Assembly: GCF_018403185.1 (NCBI RefSeq)
Contig: NZ_BOSE01000003.1
Location: forward strand, 186,001-250,000
Length of the DNA stretch: 64,000 nt
DNA from: Paenibacillus montaniterrae
Lineage (GTDB): Bacteria; Bacillota; Bacilli; Paenibacillales; Paenibacillaceae
Direction of reading: 5' to 3'
The notes below the pieces were generated by a model, which was given only the letters and a program-made list of their open reading frames with translations, had not been told where the DNA came from and did no database searches. Shown piece after piece: positions 44,362 through 53,408 of this stretch. Every line of letters starts with the position of its first letter. The stretch's first letter is position 1. A program made the translations under genes and the position numbers.

Positions 44362-45708
44362 TTATAGCCTTTTATAAATAACGCCGAGCGAATCCAGCTC
44401 AGCTCCGGCACGACCGTGGAAGCCGGCAATATACCAGCCTGCTGGCGCCGTATACGTCACGGTATCGGCTGTTGCGGTGCCGCCTGAAATTTGTTTGTTT
44501 TTGCTCGTCGTCACCTGCATATAGAAAATTCTATGGTCGCCGTTGCGTACAGCACGGTTCAGCGTAACGGAAGCAATATATTCATCCGCATCCAATTGCA
44601 GCACAGAAGCGTTTGCTGTACCGCCAACAGAAAGCGTAGAGCCATCGGCAAAGCCTAAAGAGAAGCCATCAACCCGCGCTCCGCTTTGCAGCGTTAAGGA
44701 AGAAATTTTCCGCTCAAGCACATGGTTCAATTGGTTGAATGCATCTCCTCCGCTACCGCCAAAGGGATCGCTTAGTGAAAGCTGATCAGACAGCGTATAG
44801 CTGAAAACGGCGCTAATCGCATAGTGATCGGATAATTGTGCGCCATTGCTGTCTGTAAAGTAAGTATCCTCCAGGCGGTATTGCGTAGCCTGCAAATCGA
44901 CAAACGCGCTGCCGCGATAAAAAATTTTATCGACTACCTCGTGATTGGGGCTGTTTAGATTGTTCTGATCGATTAAGGCATCGCCTAACTGAGGGGCAAC
45001 GCCGCCGCGGACAAGCTCAACCCAGGCATCGGTCAACCCGGTCGCGCTCAGCATCTCGTCAAGCAGAGGCTTTTCCCGCGTATAGCGTGTATTGGTGTCG
45101 CCGAAAACAATGACTGCATTGCCCTCGGAGTGCTGCACAATATAGTTATACAGCTGTCGGATATTCGAGGCTCTGGCGGCCATCGAGCCGCTGTCGGTTC
45201 CGGCATCCGCATGCAAATTGTAGACATCAATAAATACACCCTCAGCCAGCCGATGCCGCGTAGCAGTAAAGCCTTTAGGCGTTAGCTGGTCGCTGCCGTT
45301 GTCAATTAAGCCGTAGCGATCATTCCAGGTTATCCGCTTCAGATTCGTCATCGGGAAAATCGACAGCGTATTCAAGCCGCTGCCGATGCCCGCGCCGCCG
45401 CTAGTAGCAGTTTTGTAGGCGTGGTTGGCATTGGCATAGAGCGCTGCATGATAATTGAAGTCCTCCTGCACATTGACGATATCGTATGCATTCAGCTTAG
45501 GGCTTATAAGCGGGGTGTTTGAGGCAGGGTCAGAACTGGAAAGGCCCCAAGGCAAGCCTCCGACATTGTAGGATAAAATATTGAACGAGCCGGTAGCTGA
45601 GTTGGCATAAGCCTTTCCTTTTTCACCTTGCGGAACATAGCTTGCAACCATTAAAAGAGCCAGACCGATTAGCAATGCCTTGTACATAGACTTGTACATA
45701 TCAATCAT
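44362..45708 (-). CDS. Secreted endonuclease/exonuclease/phosphatase-fold enzyme with jacalin-like tail
   Basis: A 448-residue secreted protein. The signal peptide covers about residues 1-36 (YKALLIGLALLMVASYV). The EEP domain (about 40-300) keeps its metal and catalytic residues: SYNVGGL (Asn), IVNVQEDF (Glu), NLHADAG (His), VFGDTNTR (Asp, Asn), EVVDKIFY (Asp) and SDHYAIS (Asp-His). The fold includes DNase I-like nucleases, sphingomyelinases and inositol phosphatases. Residues about 320-448 look like a jacalin-type lectin (LTLQSGARVDGFSLGFADGS and the ending GAELDSLGVIYKRL), so the enzyme may be guided to glycans. Start ATG 45708 or ATG 45699; the second has better spacing to GGAGAGG. Confidence 0.82.
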   Translation of the reverse strand: MIDMYKSMYKALLIGLALLMVASYVPQGEKGKAYANSATGSFNILSYNVGGLPWGLSSSDPASNTPLISPKLNAYDIVNVQEDFNYHAALYANANHAYKTATSGGAGIGSGLNTLSIFPMTNLKRITWNDRYGLIDNGSDQLTPKGFTATRHRLAEGVFIDVYNLHADAGTDSGSMAARASNIRQLYNYIVQHSEGNAVIVFGDTNTRYTREKPLLDEMLSATGLTDAWVELVRGGVAPQLGDALIDQNNLNSPNHEVVDKIFYRGSAFVDLQATQYRLEDTYFTDSNGAQLSDHYAISAVFSYTLSDQLSLSDPFGGSGGDAFNQLNHVLERKISSLTLQSGARVDGFSLGFADGSTLSVGGTANASVLQLDADEYIASVTLNRAVRNGDHRIFYMQVTTSKNKQISGGTATADTVTYTAPAGWYIAGFHGRAGAELDSLGVIYKRL

Positions 45709-45740
45709 TCCTCTCCATTATGAGTGTGCTGATCTTATGT

Positions 45741-47411
45741 TTACTCTGGCTGCACGTGCATAGCGCTTTGCAGCAATTGCTGCTGCTGATCTACAATCGT
45801 CCATAAATCCTCGGCAAGAAATGCGGTTCCTTTGTTGCTTTCATACCATTCATTCATATAGGCTACAATTTGCTCACCTCCTTTAGCGCTCCAAAGCGTC
45901 TTGGCATCCTCGATCGCTTGAGCAGCAGGATACGCTTCTCCGCCTATAATCGCTTTAATATAGAGATGCTGAATGTCGGTCTGCAGCTGCGTGTGCAGCA
46001 CATCGAGCTCTGCAGGCAGACTAGGCACATAATCGCCTAGCGTAATGCCAGGGTATTGCTTGCTGCTGTCCATATACAGCTCTCGTGTTTTTTGATAGAG
46101 CTGAAGCGCCTCCTGCTGCACAGGGTCCTCGGCATTAAATTGATTGATGACAAAATTGCACGGGTTCGTGCCTTTGCTCAAGAACAGGCTGTACGCCCCT
46201 GTGCTTGCATAGCCGACCTCAATTTGCCATTTGTTAATGTCGGTATAGACAGGGCAGCCATGCTCGCCCTGCACCCAGTGCTCGTGCTCCTCGCCTTTCA
46301 GCAGCATTTGCGTCGTAGACGGCTCCAATATAAAGTCGATATATTTCGCGGCGGCAACTGGATCAGCGGCGCTGGCGTTCAGCACAGTCGTCATTTGAAC
46401 AGGATTGTCAATCGCCCCTGTATAGCGGCCGGTAGGAGAGAGCGGATATTCCAGCGGCTGCAATACCGCATGTGGATCATTGGCCTTCAGCTTTTGCAAA
46501 TCATTGATCGTAAACTTGACCCAATTCAAGCTATGATTGACGTAGATGCCGATCTTTCCATTTAGAAAATCCTGCTTGGCCTTCGAGCCGTCCTTATCAT
46601 TCATAAATTCCTTATCAATAATGTTTAAGTCGTAGAGCCGCTTTTTAAATTCAAGCGCATGCAGCTCCTTTTCCCACTGGCGCACGATTTGCCCATCCTG
46701 CCAGCCCCAGCTATGGTTTTGCTGTACGCCAAACATTTCATTAATCGCACCCTCCGAGTTGTAGCTAATATTCATGCCGTACGTATCGTCCAGTCCGTTT
46801 TGGTCAGGATCTTGAGCAGCGAAGGCCAGCGCCACCTCGAGCAGCTCCTCAGTCGTCGTTGGCATCTCCAGCCCTAATGCGTCAAGCCAGTCCTGGCGAA
46901 TAAACATAGCATGAAGCGGGTTGGCTTCATTAATGCGTCCGATTTCGTATAATTTGCCGTCCGACTTAGTGCCCGCCTTGCGCAGCTGCGGATATTGCTC
47001 AAGCAGCGCCTTATAATGCGGCATGTAGTCCAGCAGCTCATCGAATGGCTGCAGCTGGTTTTGCTCGTACAAATAATTGCGAAAGGCGGCATTGGTTTCG
47101 TTGATGAGATCAGGAGCGGAGCCGGAGGCGAACATAACATTTAATATTTTTTTAGATTCGCTGCGCAATACCGGAACAAATTGTACATCCACCGGACCAT
47201 GCTGCAAAATCCACCTTGTCCAGCGATTCTGCTCGTAAGAGCCCTCAGAGGAGGCCACCTGCCCGCGATCCTGAACGACGAGCGATACCTTTCCCTGCTT
47301 TGCTGTTGGCGCTTGCTCCTCCTGTGTCGAAGTGTTTGTGGTGCTGCAGCCGCTCAAAATAAGCATGCAGGCTAGTGCTGTAGATAGAAAAAAACAACAG
47401 ATTCGAATCAT
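45741..47411 (-). CDS. Orphan extracellular binding lipoprotein next to YesMN-type pair
   Basis: A 556-residue solute-binding lipoprotein of the LplA type. The lipobox is LILSGC (Cys22), followed by a threonine/glutamine linker. It includes FAAQDPDQNGLDDTYGMNIS, the same calcium-loop-like motif as the other two binding proteins in the window. No permease genes adjoin it; instead the response regulator and sensor kinase genes lie directly upstream in the same direction. It may share the permeases at 42228-44028, or present ligand to the sensor kinase. Ligand unknown. Confidence 0.87.
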   Translation of the reverse strand: MIRICCFFLSTALACMLILSGCSTTNTSTQEEQAPTAKQGKVSLVVQDRGQVASSEGSYEQNRWTRWILQHGPVDVQFVPVLRSESKKILNVMFASGSAPDLINETNAAFRNYLYEQNQLQPFDELLDYMPHYKALLEQYPQLRKAGTKSDGKLYEIGRINEANPLHAMFIRQDWLDALGLEMPTTTEELLEVALAFAAQDPDQNGLDDTYGMNISYNSEGAINEMFGVQQNHSWGWQDGQIVRQWEKELHALEFKKRLYDLNIIDKEFMNDKDGSKAKQDFLNGKIGIYVNHSLNWVKFTINDLQKLKANDPHAVLQPLEYPLSPTGRYTGAIDNPVQMTTVLNASAADPVAAAKYIDFILEPSTTQMLLKGEEHEHWVQGEHGCPVYTDINKWQIEVGYASTGAYSLFLSKGTNPCNFVINQFNAEDPVQQEALQLYQKTRELYMDSSKQYPGITLGDYVPSLPAELDVLHTQLQTDIQHLYIKAIIGGEAYPAAQAIEDAKTLWSAKGGEQIVAYMNEWYESNKGTAFLAEDLWTIVDQQQQLLQSAMHVQPE

Positions 47412-47436
47412 GAAGCGCTCCTCGCCTTCTCAAAAG

Positions 47437-48222
47437 CTAGTTTTCTCTAAAGCGATTGCGGTATTCCTTAGGAGACATGGCATAAAACTGCTTGAATACA
47501 TTAATAAAGTAGTTGGAGCCTTCAAAGCCGGTAGCAGCGGCCACTTCAAATATTTTCATATCGGTGGAGGATAATAGATGAACGGCCTTTTCCATGCGGA
47601 TGCGGGTAAGATAAGTGGTAAAGCTCTCGCCAGTCATCCTTTTGAACAGCACGCTAAAATAGCTCGGATTTAATTTGACATGCGAAGCAACCTCGGTCAT
47701 TCTGCAATCATCGGCATAATGCAATTGGATATAGGCGAGCGCCTTGGCAATCAGCTTTTGCTGCTTTTCCTCGGTCGGCAGGCTGTCCAGCTGCTCGGCA
47801 GCTTCCCTGTCAGGAACAGGCTTGGCAGCTTGCTTACCATTGCTGCTGAGATGATGGCTTGCCTTATGCAGCATCTGCTTAATATCCTCCTCGGTGCACG
47901 GCTTAACCAAATAATCAATTACGCCAAGCTTAATCGCCGCCTGTGCATATTCGAAATCGCGATAGCCGCTTAAGATGATAACGAGCGTGTCAGGATACTT
48001 TTCCCGTAGCTTGCTGACAAATTCAATGCCATCCATCGCCGGCATGCGTATATCGGTGAGAATGAGATCCGGCTGATGCGACTCCAATATTTTTAGTGCA
48101 TCGAGGCCATTGCTGGCTTCACTGACGACGCTCCAGTTAAAATTACTGTCCTCAATCATTTTGACAAGCCCTTTTCTAAAATGATATTGATCCTCAATAA
48201 CCATAACATTGCCGCTATTCAT
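47437..48222 (-). CDS. Response regulator, YesN type (receiver plus AraC domain)
   Basis: A 261-residue response regulator. The receiver (about 1-125) has VIEDQYHFRKGL at the acidic pocket, the phospho-accepting Asp in DLILTDIRMPAMDGIEFVSK and the Lys in DYLVKPCTEED. A linker leads to two AraC helix-turn-helix motifs (about 160-261; RMTEVASHVKLNPSYFSVLF and IFEVAAATGFEGSNYFINVF). It starts just before the sensor kinase gene ends its coding, so the two are co-expressed. Role: activates sugar-uptake genes when phosphorylated by the kinase. Confidence 0.93.
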   Translation of the reverse strand: MNSGNVMVIEDQYHFRKGLVKMIEDSNFNWSVVSEASNGLDALKILESHQPDLILTDIRMPAMDGIEFVSKLREKYPDTLVIILSGYRDFEYAQAAIKLGVIDYLVKPCTEEDIKQMLHKASHHLSSNGKQAAKPVPDREAAEQLDSLPTEEKQQKLIAKALAYIQLHYADDCRMTEVASHVKLNPSYFSVLFKRMTGESFTTYLTRIRMEKAVHLLSSTDMKIFEVAAATGFEGSNYFINVFKQFYAMSPKEYRNRFREN

Positions 48223-48224
48223 CG

Positions 48225-50045
48225 CTACGCACCCTTTCTCTGACTGGAAATTTGATCGTCTGAAGCATCCTCGAGGATCGGCAAGTACAAGCTGATTGTC
48301 GTTCCTTGTCCCGGCTGGCTTGCAATCTCGAGGTGATAAGGCTTTCCATAAAGCAGCTCAATTCGCCGCGCTACATTTCGCACGCCGATGCTTTCGCGAA
48401 TGGCATGCCCGGAATGGAGGTCCTGATTATCGAGCAGCCTGTCGATAACATGCTGCTCCATGCCGCAGCCGTTGTCGATAATATGGACCTGCAGCATATC
48501 ATTTTGCTCCATAATGGAGATTTTCAATATTTTTTGCGAGACCATATTGCGGAAGGCGTGCACGAACACATTTTCAACGAGCGGCTGCAGCATGGAGCGC
48601 ATCATTTTATAGGGCAGAACATGCTCCTCAGCCTCAATGCTGAATTCGAAATCGCTTTCAAAAAGCTCTTTTTGAATCGTAATATAGTTTTGAATTTGCC
48701 GGATTTCTTCCTTCACAGTAGTAGCGCGTCTGATCGGCATTAAGGAATGCTTGAGCATTTCAGACACGGCTCCGATTAGATGAGCCGTTTGCTTCTGGTC
48801 TTGCATATAAAGCTTCCAATAGATTTCATTAAAAAAGTTATGGAGAAAATGCGGATTCAGCTGTGCCTGCAGCGCTTTTAATTCGGCCTCGCGCTCGTTG
48901 AGCTGGGTAAGATAGACCTCCTTGATCAAGCTCTCAACCTGCTCGGTCATCGCATTGAAGCTTTCGCCGATATACGCCAGCTCATCCTTCGAGCGCACCG
49001 TAATGCGGGTATTGAATCTTCCGGAACGAAGCCGCTGCAGCCCCTTCATCAAATCGGCAAGCGGACGCAGCATCCTTTCCAGCATTAGCACGAGCAGCAT
49101 GCTTGAGGCAATCGCGATAAGCAGCCCGGCAATGATAATGTTTTGCGCAATTCTTTGATTTTTGTTATTGATCGCGTCCATAGATTTCAAGCTAATAAGA
49201 ATAAAGGATTCGTCCAGTGCGTTTAGCGACTGATTTCTGGAGTAAAGCTGGTTGTCAATCATTTGCGAGGAATCTAGGCTTAGAAGCTGCTGCAGCTCAT
49301 CCTTGACCAGCGCAGGATCATTGGAATAAAGCAGCTCCTGGTCCTGATTGAACAAATATACGTTGTCCAGGCCATGATCGCTTAGCTCATCCAGTCCGCT
49401 GGACAAAAAGGACTCATCAATCGTCATCATCAGCATCCCGTATTTTTGCAGCTTGTTGTTTTTCATCCAGCGTGAGGCAACGATCGTGTCGCGGTAGCCA
49501 TCCGGCTCAATATCACTGGGCAAAGCCATTCGCTTCCAAATTAATTCGCCGGAGGTTTCCTGCAAATTTTGCAGAATCGGCTTGAATGAGTATTGATTCA
49601 AATCATTGATCGCAGGTGTATTGTAGCGATAATAGATCGTTTCACCGCTTAGATCGAGCATGTACAGTCCCGTAATGTAGGGCGCGTCAGAGCGCAGCTG
49701 GTTAATTAAATCATCAATTTTTTGTTTTTCCAAATAAAGCTGAAAGAGGTCGGTATCTTTATATTCGTTGTAGCGCTTAATCATATCTTCAATTTCACGG
49801 CTGAATACGATCATTTGCGAGATGCGCTTCATCTCCTGAACCTTAAGCTCCAGCTTGGCAAATGCCTCCTGATTGGAGACGGCCGCCTGCTTGCTCAGCT
49901 CCTCGGACAGCAGCTTTTGATTGCTGTAGTAGGTGTAAAGCCCAGCAACGCTTGAGCAGATCAAAATAATGAGGAACAGTCCGCCGATTAATTTAAATTT
50001 GAATCTGGTCGTAATCGTGCTCCAAAACCATTTCCATATCCACAT
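48225..50045 (-). CDS. Sensor histidine kinase, YesM type
   Basis: A 606-residue membrane kinase. Helix 1 is about residues 16-38, an extracytoplasmic Cache-like sensor about 40-295, helix 2 about 300-322, HAMP about 323-375 (PLADLMKGLQRLRSGRFNTR), then the His-kinase domain with LKALQAQLNPHFLHNFFNEI and an ATPase domain (VENVFVHAF, DNGCGM, GIGVRNVARRIELLYG). GAGGAG precedes the ATG. It phosphorylates the YesN-type regulator encoded 2 bp downstream. A cre-like site (50112) in front of it suggests catabolite repression of the sensing system. Confidence 0.93.
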   Translation of the reverse strand: MWIWKWFWSTITTRFKFKLIGGLFLIILICSSVAGLYTYYSNQKLLSEELSKQAAVSNQEAFAKLELKVQEMKRISQMIVFSREIEDMIKRYNEYKDTDLFQLYLEKQKIDDLINQLRSDAPYITGLYMLDLSGETIYYRYNTPAINDLNQYSFKPILQNLQETSGELIWKRMALPSDIEPDGYRDTIVASRWMKNNKLQKYGMLMMTIDESFLSSGLDELSDHGLDNVYLFNQDQELLYSNDPALVKDELQQLLSLDSSQMIDNQLYSRNQSLNALDESFILISLKSMDAINNKNQRIAQNIIIAGLLIAIASSMLLVLMLERMLRPLADLMKGLQRLRSGRFNTRITVRSKDELAYIGESFNAMTEQVESLIKEVYLTQLNEREAELKALQAQLNPHFLHNFFNEIYWKLYMQDQKQTAHLIGAVSEMLKHSLMPIRRATTVKEEIRQIQNYITIQKELFESDFEFSIEAEEHVLPYKMMRSMLQPLVENVFVHAFRNMVSQKILKISIMEQNDMLQVHIIDNGCGMEQHVIDRLLDNQDLHSGHAIRESIGVRNVARRIELLYGKPYHLEIASQPGQGTTISLYLPILEDASDDQISSQRKGA

Positions 50046-50111
50046 CCGTTAGCTCCTCCAATTGGTCGAATAGCGCGAGATTTGATCAGGTTTATTATAC
50101 CATCGCCAATA

Positions 50112-50125
50112 ATAAAACGCTTTCA
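50112..50125 (-). promoter_or_regulatory. cre-like site upstream of the YesM-type kinase
   Basis: On the minus strand it reads TGAAAGCGTTTTAT, matching about 12 of 14 positions of the cre consensus. It lies 67-80 bp before the kinase start in the divergent region shared with the Gfo/Idh/MocA operon, so it could affect either side. Confidence 0.5.
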
Positions 50126-50257
50126 AAAAATGCGCATCATCTAATTGTTGTCGCAATTGTACACTCTAACTCGTCGCAATCCTTCATACTATTCGCTTAC
50201 GGTTCCGTGATAGAATGGGCGAAAATAATTGCATTCATATTTCTAGGAGGAAACCGT

Positions 50258-51340
50258 ATGAAATCTATCATCAAGATTGGAATCATTGGCTGTGGAGGCA
50301 TTGCGATGGGCAAGCATTTGCCGAGCTTAAGCAAGCTGGAAGCGGTAGAGGTGGTCGCATTTTGTGACGTATTTGTAGAGCAGGCGCAAAAGGCATGCGA
50401 GCAATTCGGCGCTCCGGGCGCCAAAGTATACGACAGCTATGCAGAGCTGCTGTCCAACGCCGAGATTGAGGTTGTTCATGTCTGCACGGCTAATGATACG
50501 CATGCCGAAATTTCTATTGCCGCGCTACAGGCGGGCAAGCATGTGATGTGTGAAAAGCCGATGGCGATTACAGCTGCGGATGCCAAGCGGATGGTAGAGG
50601 CAGCTGAGCAAGCAGGCAAGAAATTAACGATTGGCTACAACAATCGTTTTCGCTCCGACAGCATGCTGCTAAAGAAAATGTGCAAGGAAGGGCAGCTGGG
50701 AGAGATTTATTATGCCAAGGCTCATGCGGTGCGGCGGCGCGGTGTGCCGACCTGGGGCGTATTCCTTGATAAAGAGAAGCAGGGCGGCGGCCCGCTAATC
50801 GATATCGGCACGCATGCGCTCGACTTGACGCTATGGCTAATGGATAATTACGAGCCGAGCGTTGTGCTGGGCTCGGCATTTCATAAGCTGTCCAAGCGAG
50901 CGAATGCAGCCAACGCCTGGGGCTCCTGGGACCCGGAAAAATTTAAAGTCGAGGACTCTGCCTTTGGCATGATCAAGATGAAAAACGGCGCGACCATTAT
51001 GCTGGAGGCGAGCTGGGCGCTTAATAACTTGGATACAAGGGAAGCAAGAACAACGCTGTGCGGCACAGAAGGCGGTGCAGATATGGTAGACGGCTTGCGC
51101 ATTAATGGAGAAATGCACGGCAAGCTGTACGAGAACCATTTCAAGCTCGATCCGAAGGGCGCGGATTTCTATGAAGGCAAGAAGGAGTCGATGCAGGATG
51201 TTGAAATGCGCATGTGGATTGATGCAATTATTCATGATCGGGAGCCTGTTGTAACGCCAAAGCAAGCGTTCGTTGTTTCGCAAATTTTAGAAGCGATTTA
51301 CGAGTCGGCCAAAACAGGTGAAGCCATTTATTTTGATTAG
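50258..51340 (+). CDS. Gfo/Idh/MocA-family oxidoreductase
   Basis: A 360-residue NAD(P)-dependent sugar or inositol dehydrogenase-like enzyme. Start chosen at ATG 50258 behind CTAGGAGG; the longer in-frame ATG 50207 has no site. The Rossmann start is KIGIIGCGGIAMGKHLPSL, followed by VVHVCTANDTHAEIS and the catalytic lysine in HVMCEKPMAIT. The C-terminal sheet domain contains GGGPLIDIGTHALDLTLWL, whose Asp-x-x-x-His is the usual active-site pair. It is the first of three genes in a rightward operon, with a second member of the same family and an AraC regulator. The substrate is unknown. Confidence 0.92.
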   Translation: MKSIIKIGIIGCGGIAMGKHLPSLSKLEAVEVVAFCDVFVEQAQKACEQFGAPGAKVYDSYAELLSNAEIEVVHVCTANDTHAEISIAALQAGKHVMCEKPMAITAADAKRMVEAAEQAGKKLTIGYNNRFRSDSMLLKKMCKEGQLGEIYYAKAHAVRRRGVPTWGVFLDKEKQGGGPLIDIGTHALDLTLWLMDNYEPSVVLGSAFHKLSKRANAANAWGSWDPEKFKVEDSAFGMIKMKNGATIMLEASWALNNLDTREARTTLCGTEGGADMVDGLRINGEMHGKLYENHFKLDPKGADFYEGKKESMQDVEMRMWIDAIIHDREPVVTPKQAFVVSQILEAIYESAKTGEAIYFD

Positions 51341-51355
51341 TGGGAGGAAGAGCAA

Positions 51356-52369
51356 ATGAGCAATCAGACGTTAAAGCTTGCGCTGCTCAGCTTTTGGCAT
51401 GTCCATGCCAAGGACTATGCGCTACAGGCAAGCGAGCATCCTGCTGTGGAGCTGGCGGCGATTTGGGATGAGGATGCCGAGCGGGGCCGAGCCGAAGCGG
51501 CTGCCAGAGGCGTGCCGTATGTGCAGCAGCTTGAGCAAATATGGCAGGATGCTGCAATAGATGGTGTTATCGTTACGGCGGCAACAAGCGAGCATACTGC
51601 GCTTATGCTTGCAGCTGCCAAGGCGGGCAAGCATATTTTTACAGAAAAGGTCATTGCTCTGACGGCTGAACAATGTACAATGATAATAGAAGCGGTACAA
51701 GCGGCCAATGTAGTGCTGACGGTGTCCTTGCCGCGCCTCAATATGCCGTTTATGCAGGGGATGAAGCAGCTGCTGCCCAAGCTGGGCGAGCTGACGCTTG
51801 TTCGCGCGCGTCTCTCGCATAGCGGCGCGTTGCCGACTGCTGCCAGTCCGCACGGCTATTTGCCGGAGCATTTTTTCAGCAAGCAGCAGGCAGGCGGCGG
51901 CGCGCTTATTGATTTGGGCTGTCATCCGATGTATGTTGTCAGAGCGCTGCTCGGCATGCCGCAAAGAGTATTTGCCGCCTTTGGCTTTATGACGAACAAA
52001 GAGGTCGAGGATAACGCGGTTGTTAGCTTGAGCTATGAGAACGGTGCAATTGGCATCGTTGAGGCAGGCTTTGTCAATCAGGCGTCTCCGTTTACCGTTG
52101 AGCTGCATGGCAAGCATGGCAGCGCGATTTTTAGCGCGGCAGACGGCAGGCTGATCTATAAAAGCATGCTGCTGGATGCGGACATCGCCAAGCAATGGCA
52201 TGAGCTTGAGCTGCCGCCGGCGCTGCCGAGCGCATTTGAGCAGTGGGTAGCGCATATTCAGGCGGGAACGAGCAATGCGTACAATGTGGCAATTGCTCGT
52301 GATTTGACGACGCTGATGGAAGCAGCGATCCAGTCTCACGAAGCAAGGTCGCCGATTGAGCTAACATAA
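51356..52369 (+). CDS. Gfo/Idh/MocA-family oxidoreductase (second copy)
   Basis: A 337-residue member of the same family. The N-terminal Rossmann part is less regular (LKLALLSFWHVHAKDYALQA instead of the glycine-rich loop), while the lysine region HIFTEKVIALT and the GGGALIDLGCHPMYVVRALL active-site segment are kept. The missing glycine motif may mean altered cofactor binding. It starts 15 bases after the first enzyme with GGGAGGAAGAG before ATG, so the pair probably acts on the same sugar pathway, perhaps as successive steps of keto-sugar interconversion (inference). Confidence 0.88.
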   Translation: MSNQTLKLALLSFWHVHAKDYALQASEHPAVELAAIWDEDAERGRAEAAARGVPYVQQLEQIWQDAAIDGVIVTAATSEHTALMLAAAKAGKHIFTEKVIALTAEQCTMIIEAVQAANVVLTVSLPRLNMPFMQGMKQLLPKLGELTLVRARLSHSGALPTAASPHGYLPEHFFSKQQAGGGALIDLGCHPMYVVRALLGMPQRVFAAFGFMTNKEVEDNAVVSLSYENGAIGIVEAGFVNQASPFTVELHGKHGSAIFSAADGRLIYKSMLLDADIAKQWHELELPPALPSAFEQWVAHIQAGTSNAYNVAIARDLTTLMEAAIQSHEARSPIELT

Positions 52370-52385
52370 ACGAGGAGGAATGAGT

Positions 52386-53387
52386 ATGCCGGAAATGAAT
52401 GCTTCATCAAGCCAGCATTATACCTATGAGCTTATGATGGAGCAGCGCCATGCGCTTGAGCAGCTGCAGGCCGACTTTCGCTGGGGACCATATGGAATCA
52501 GAGTCGTTCGTTTCCACCATACAACATTTCCTCCGGGTAAAATCGATCAGTTTCATAAGCATAGTGAGGAATATGAATTTCATTTTATTCCACGCGGCAA
52601 AGGAAAAGTCATACTGGAGGACAAGCCGTTTCAGCTGGCCGAGGGCATGATGTATTTGACGGCGCCGCACGTTATGCATTATCAGGAAGCGGATGCAGCA
52701 ATTGCGATGGATGAGCTGTGCCTGCGGATTCAGATTGTGCGTCTGGAGCAGGAATGCCCGGCTACTGGCTGGGGCGTTGACAATGAATGGCGCGAGGCGG
52801 AGGCCTGCATCAAGCAGCTGAATCGCATTCCGCTGCGACCTGCTCTGGACCGCTTCCGGGCCATGGAGCCATTTTTAACCGCCTATCGCGCCTGGTATGA
52901 AGGCCAGCCGGGCCTGATGACGATTATTAGGCAGGCGATTATCAATATTTTGCTGCGCACTGCGCGCGGCTACTTCCCGGAGCCGCAAAAGCCGCAACCC
53001 TCCAAGGATATGAACTGGTTTCGCTGCAGGCTGGCGGAGCAGTTTATTAAAGATAACTATCGCGAGCCTTTGTCGCTCGAGGATGTGGCGGAGCGCATTC
53101 ATACGAGCCCAAGACATTTGCAGCGAATATTCAAGTCGTTGACGGGCAGCACCTTCAGCAGCTATATTGAGCAAACACGGCTGCAGCATATTTGCGAGGA
53201 GCTCAAACAGACCGATGAAACGATCGAGCAATTAGCGCTGCGGCACGGGTTTAAAAATGCGAATTATTTTCACCGTGTATTCAAGCGCAAGTTCGGCATT
53301 ACGCCGCAGCAATACCGTCAGCAGATGAAGGTGCTTAAGCATGAAGCCAGCAACATTGGCGAGCTGGCTGACAGTCGGTTGCTATAG
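52386..53387 (+). CDS. AraC-family regulator with cupin sensor
   Basis: A 333-residue regulator. ATG 52386 gives the right spacing to GAGGAGG; the ATG at 52380 touches the site. Residues about 35-130 form a cupin domain (FHHTTFPPGKIDQFHKHSEE and EYEFHFIPRGKGKVILED), a sugar-sensing barrel, and the last 100 residues carry two AraC helices (LSLEDVAERIHTSPRHLQRI and IEQLALRHGFKNANYFHRVF). It is co-transcribed with the two oxidoreductases and likely controls their operon, the nearby importer, or both. Confidence 0.9.
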   Translation: MPEMNASSSQHYTYELMMEQRHALEQLQADFRWGPYGIRVVRFHHTTFPPGKIDQFHKHSEEYEFHFIPRGKGKVILEDKPFQLAEGMMYLTAPHVMHYQEADAAIAMDELCLRIQIVRLEQECPATGWGVDNEWREAEACIKQLNRIPLRPALDRFRAMEPFLTAYRAWYEGQPGLMTIIRQAIINILLRTARGYFPEPQKPQPSKDMNWFRCRLAEQFIKDNYREPLSLEDVAERIHTSPRHLQRIFKSLTGSTFSSYIEQTRLQHICEELKQTDETIEQLALRHGFKNANYFHRVFKRKFGITPQQYRQQMKVLKHEASNIGELADSRLL

Positions 53388-53408
53388 CGGAGTGAAACAG
53401 GCAGCTTC

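Noticed and set aside
51422..52339. A 305-codon open frame on the minus strand opposite the second Gfo/Idh/MocA gene
   Set aside because: No recognisable motif and no ribosome site; it lies fully within a clear gene and is an antisense shadow.
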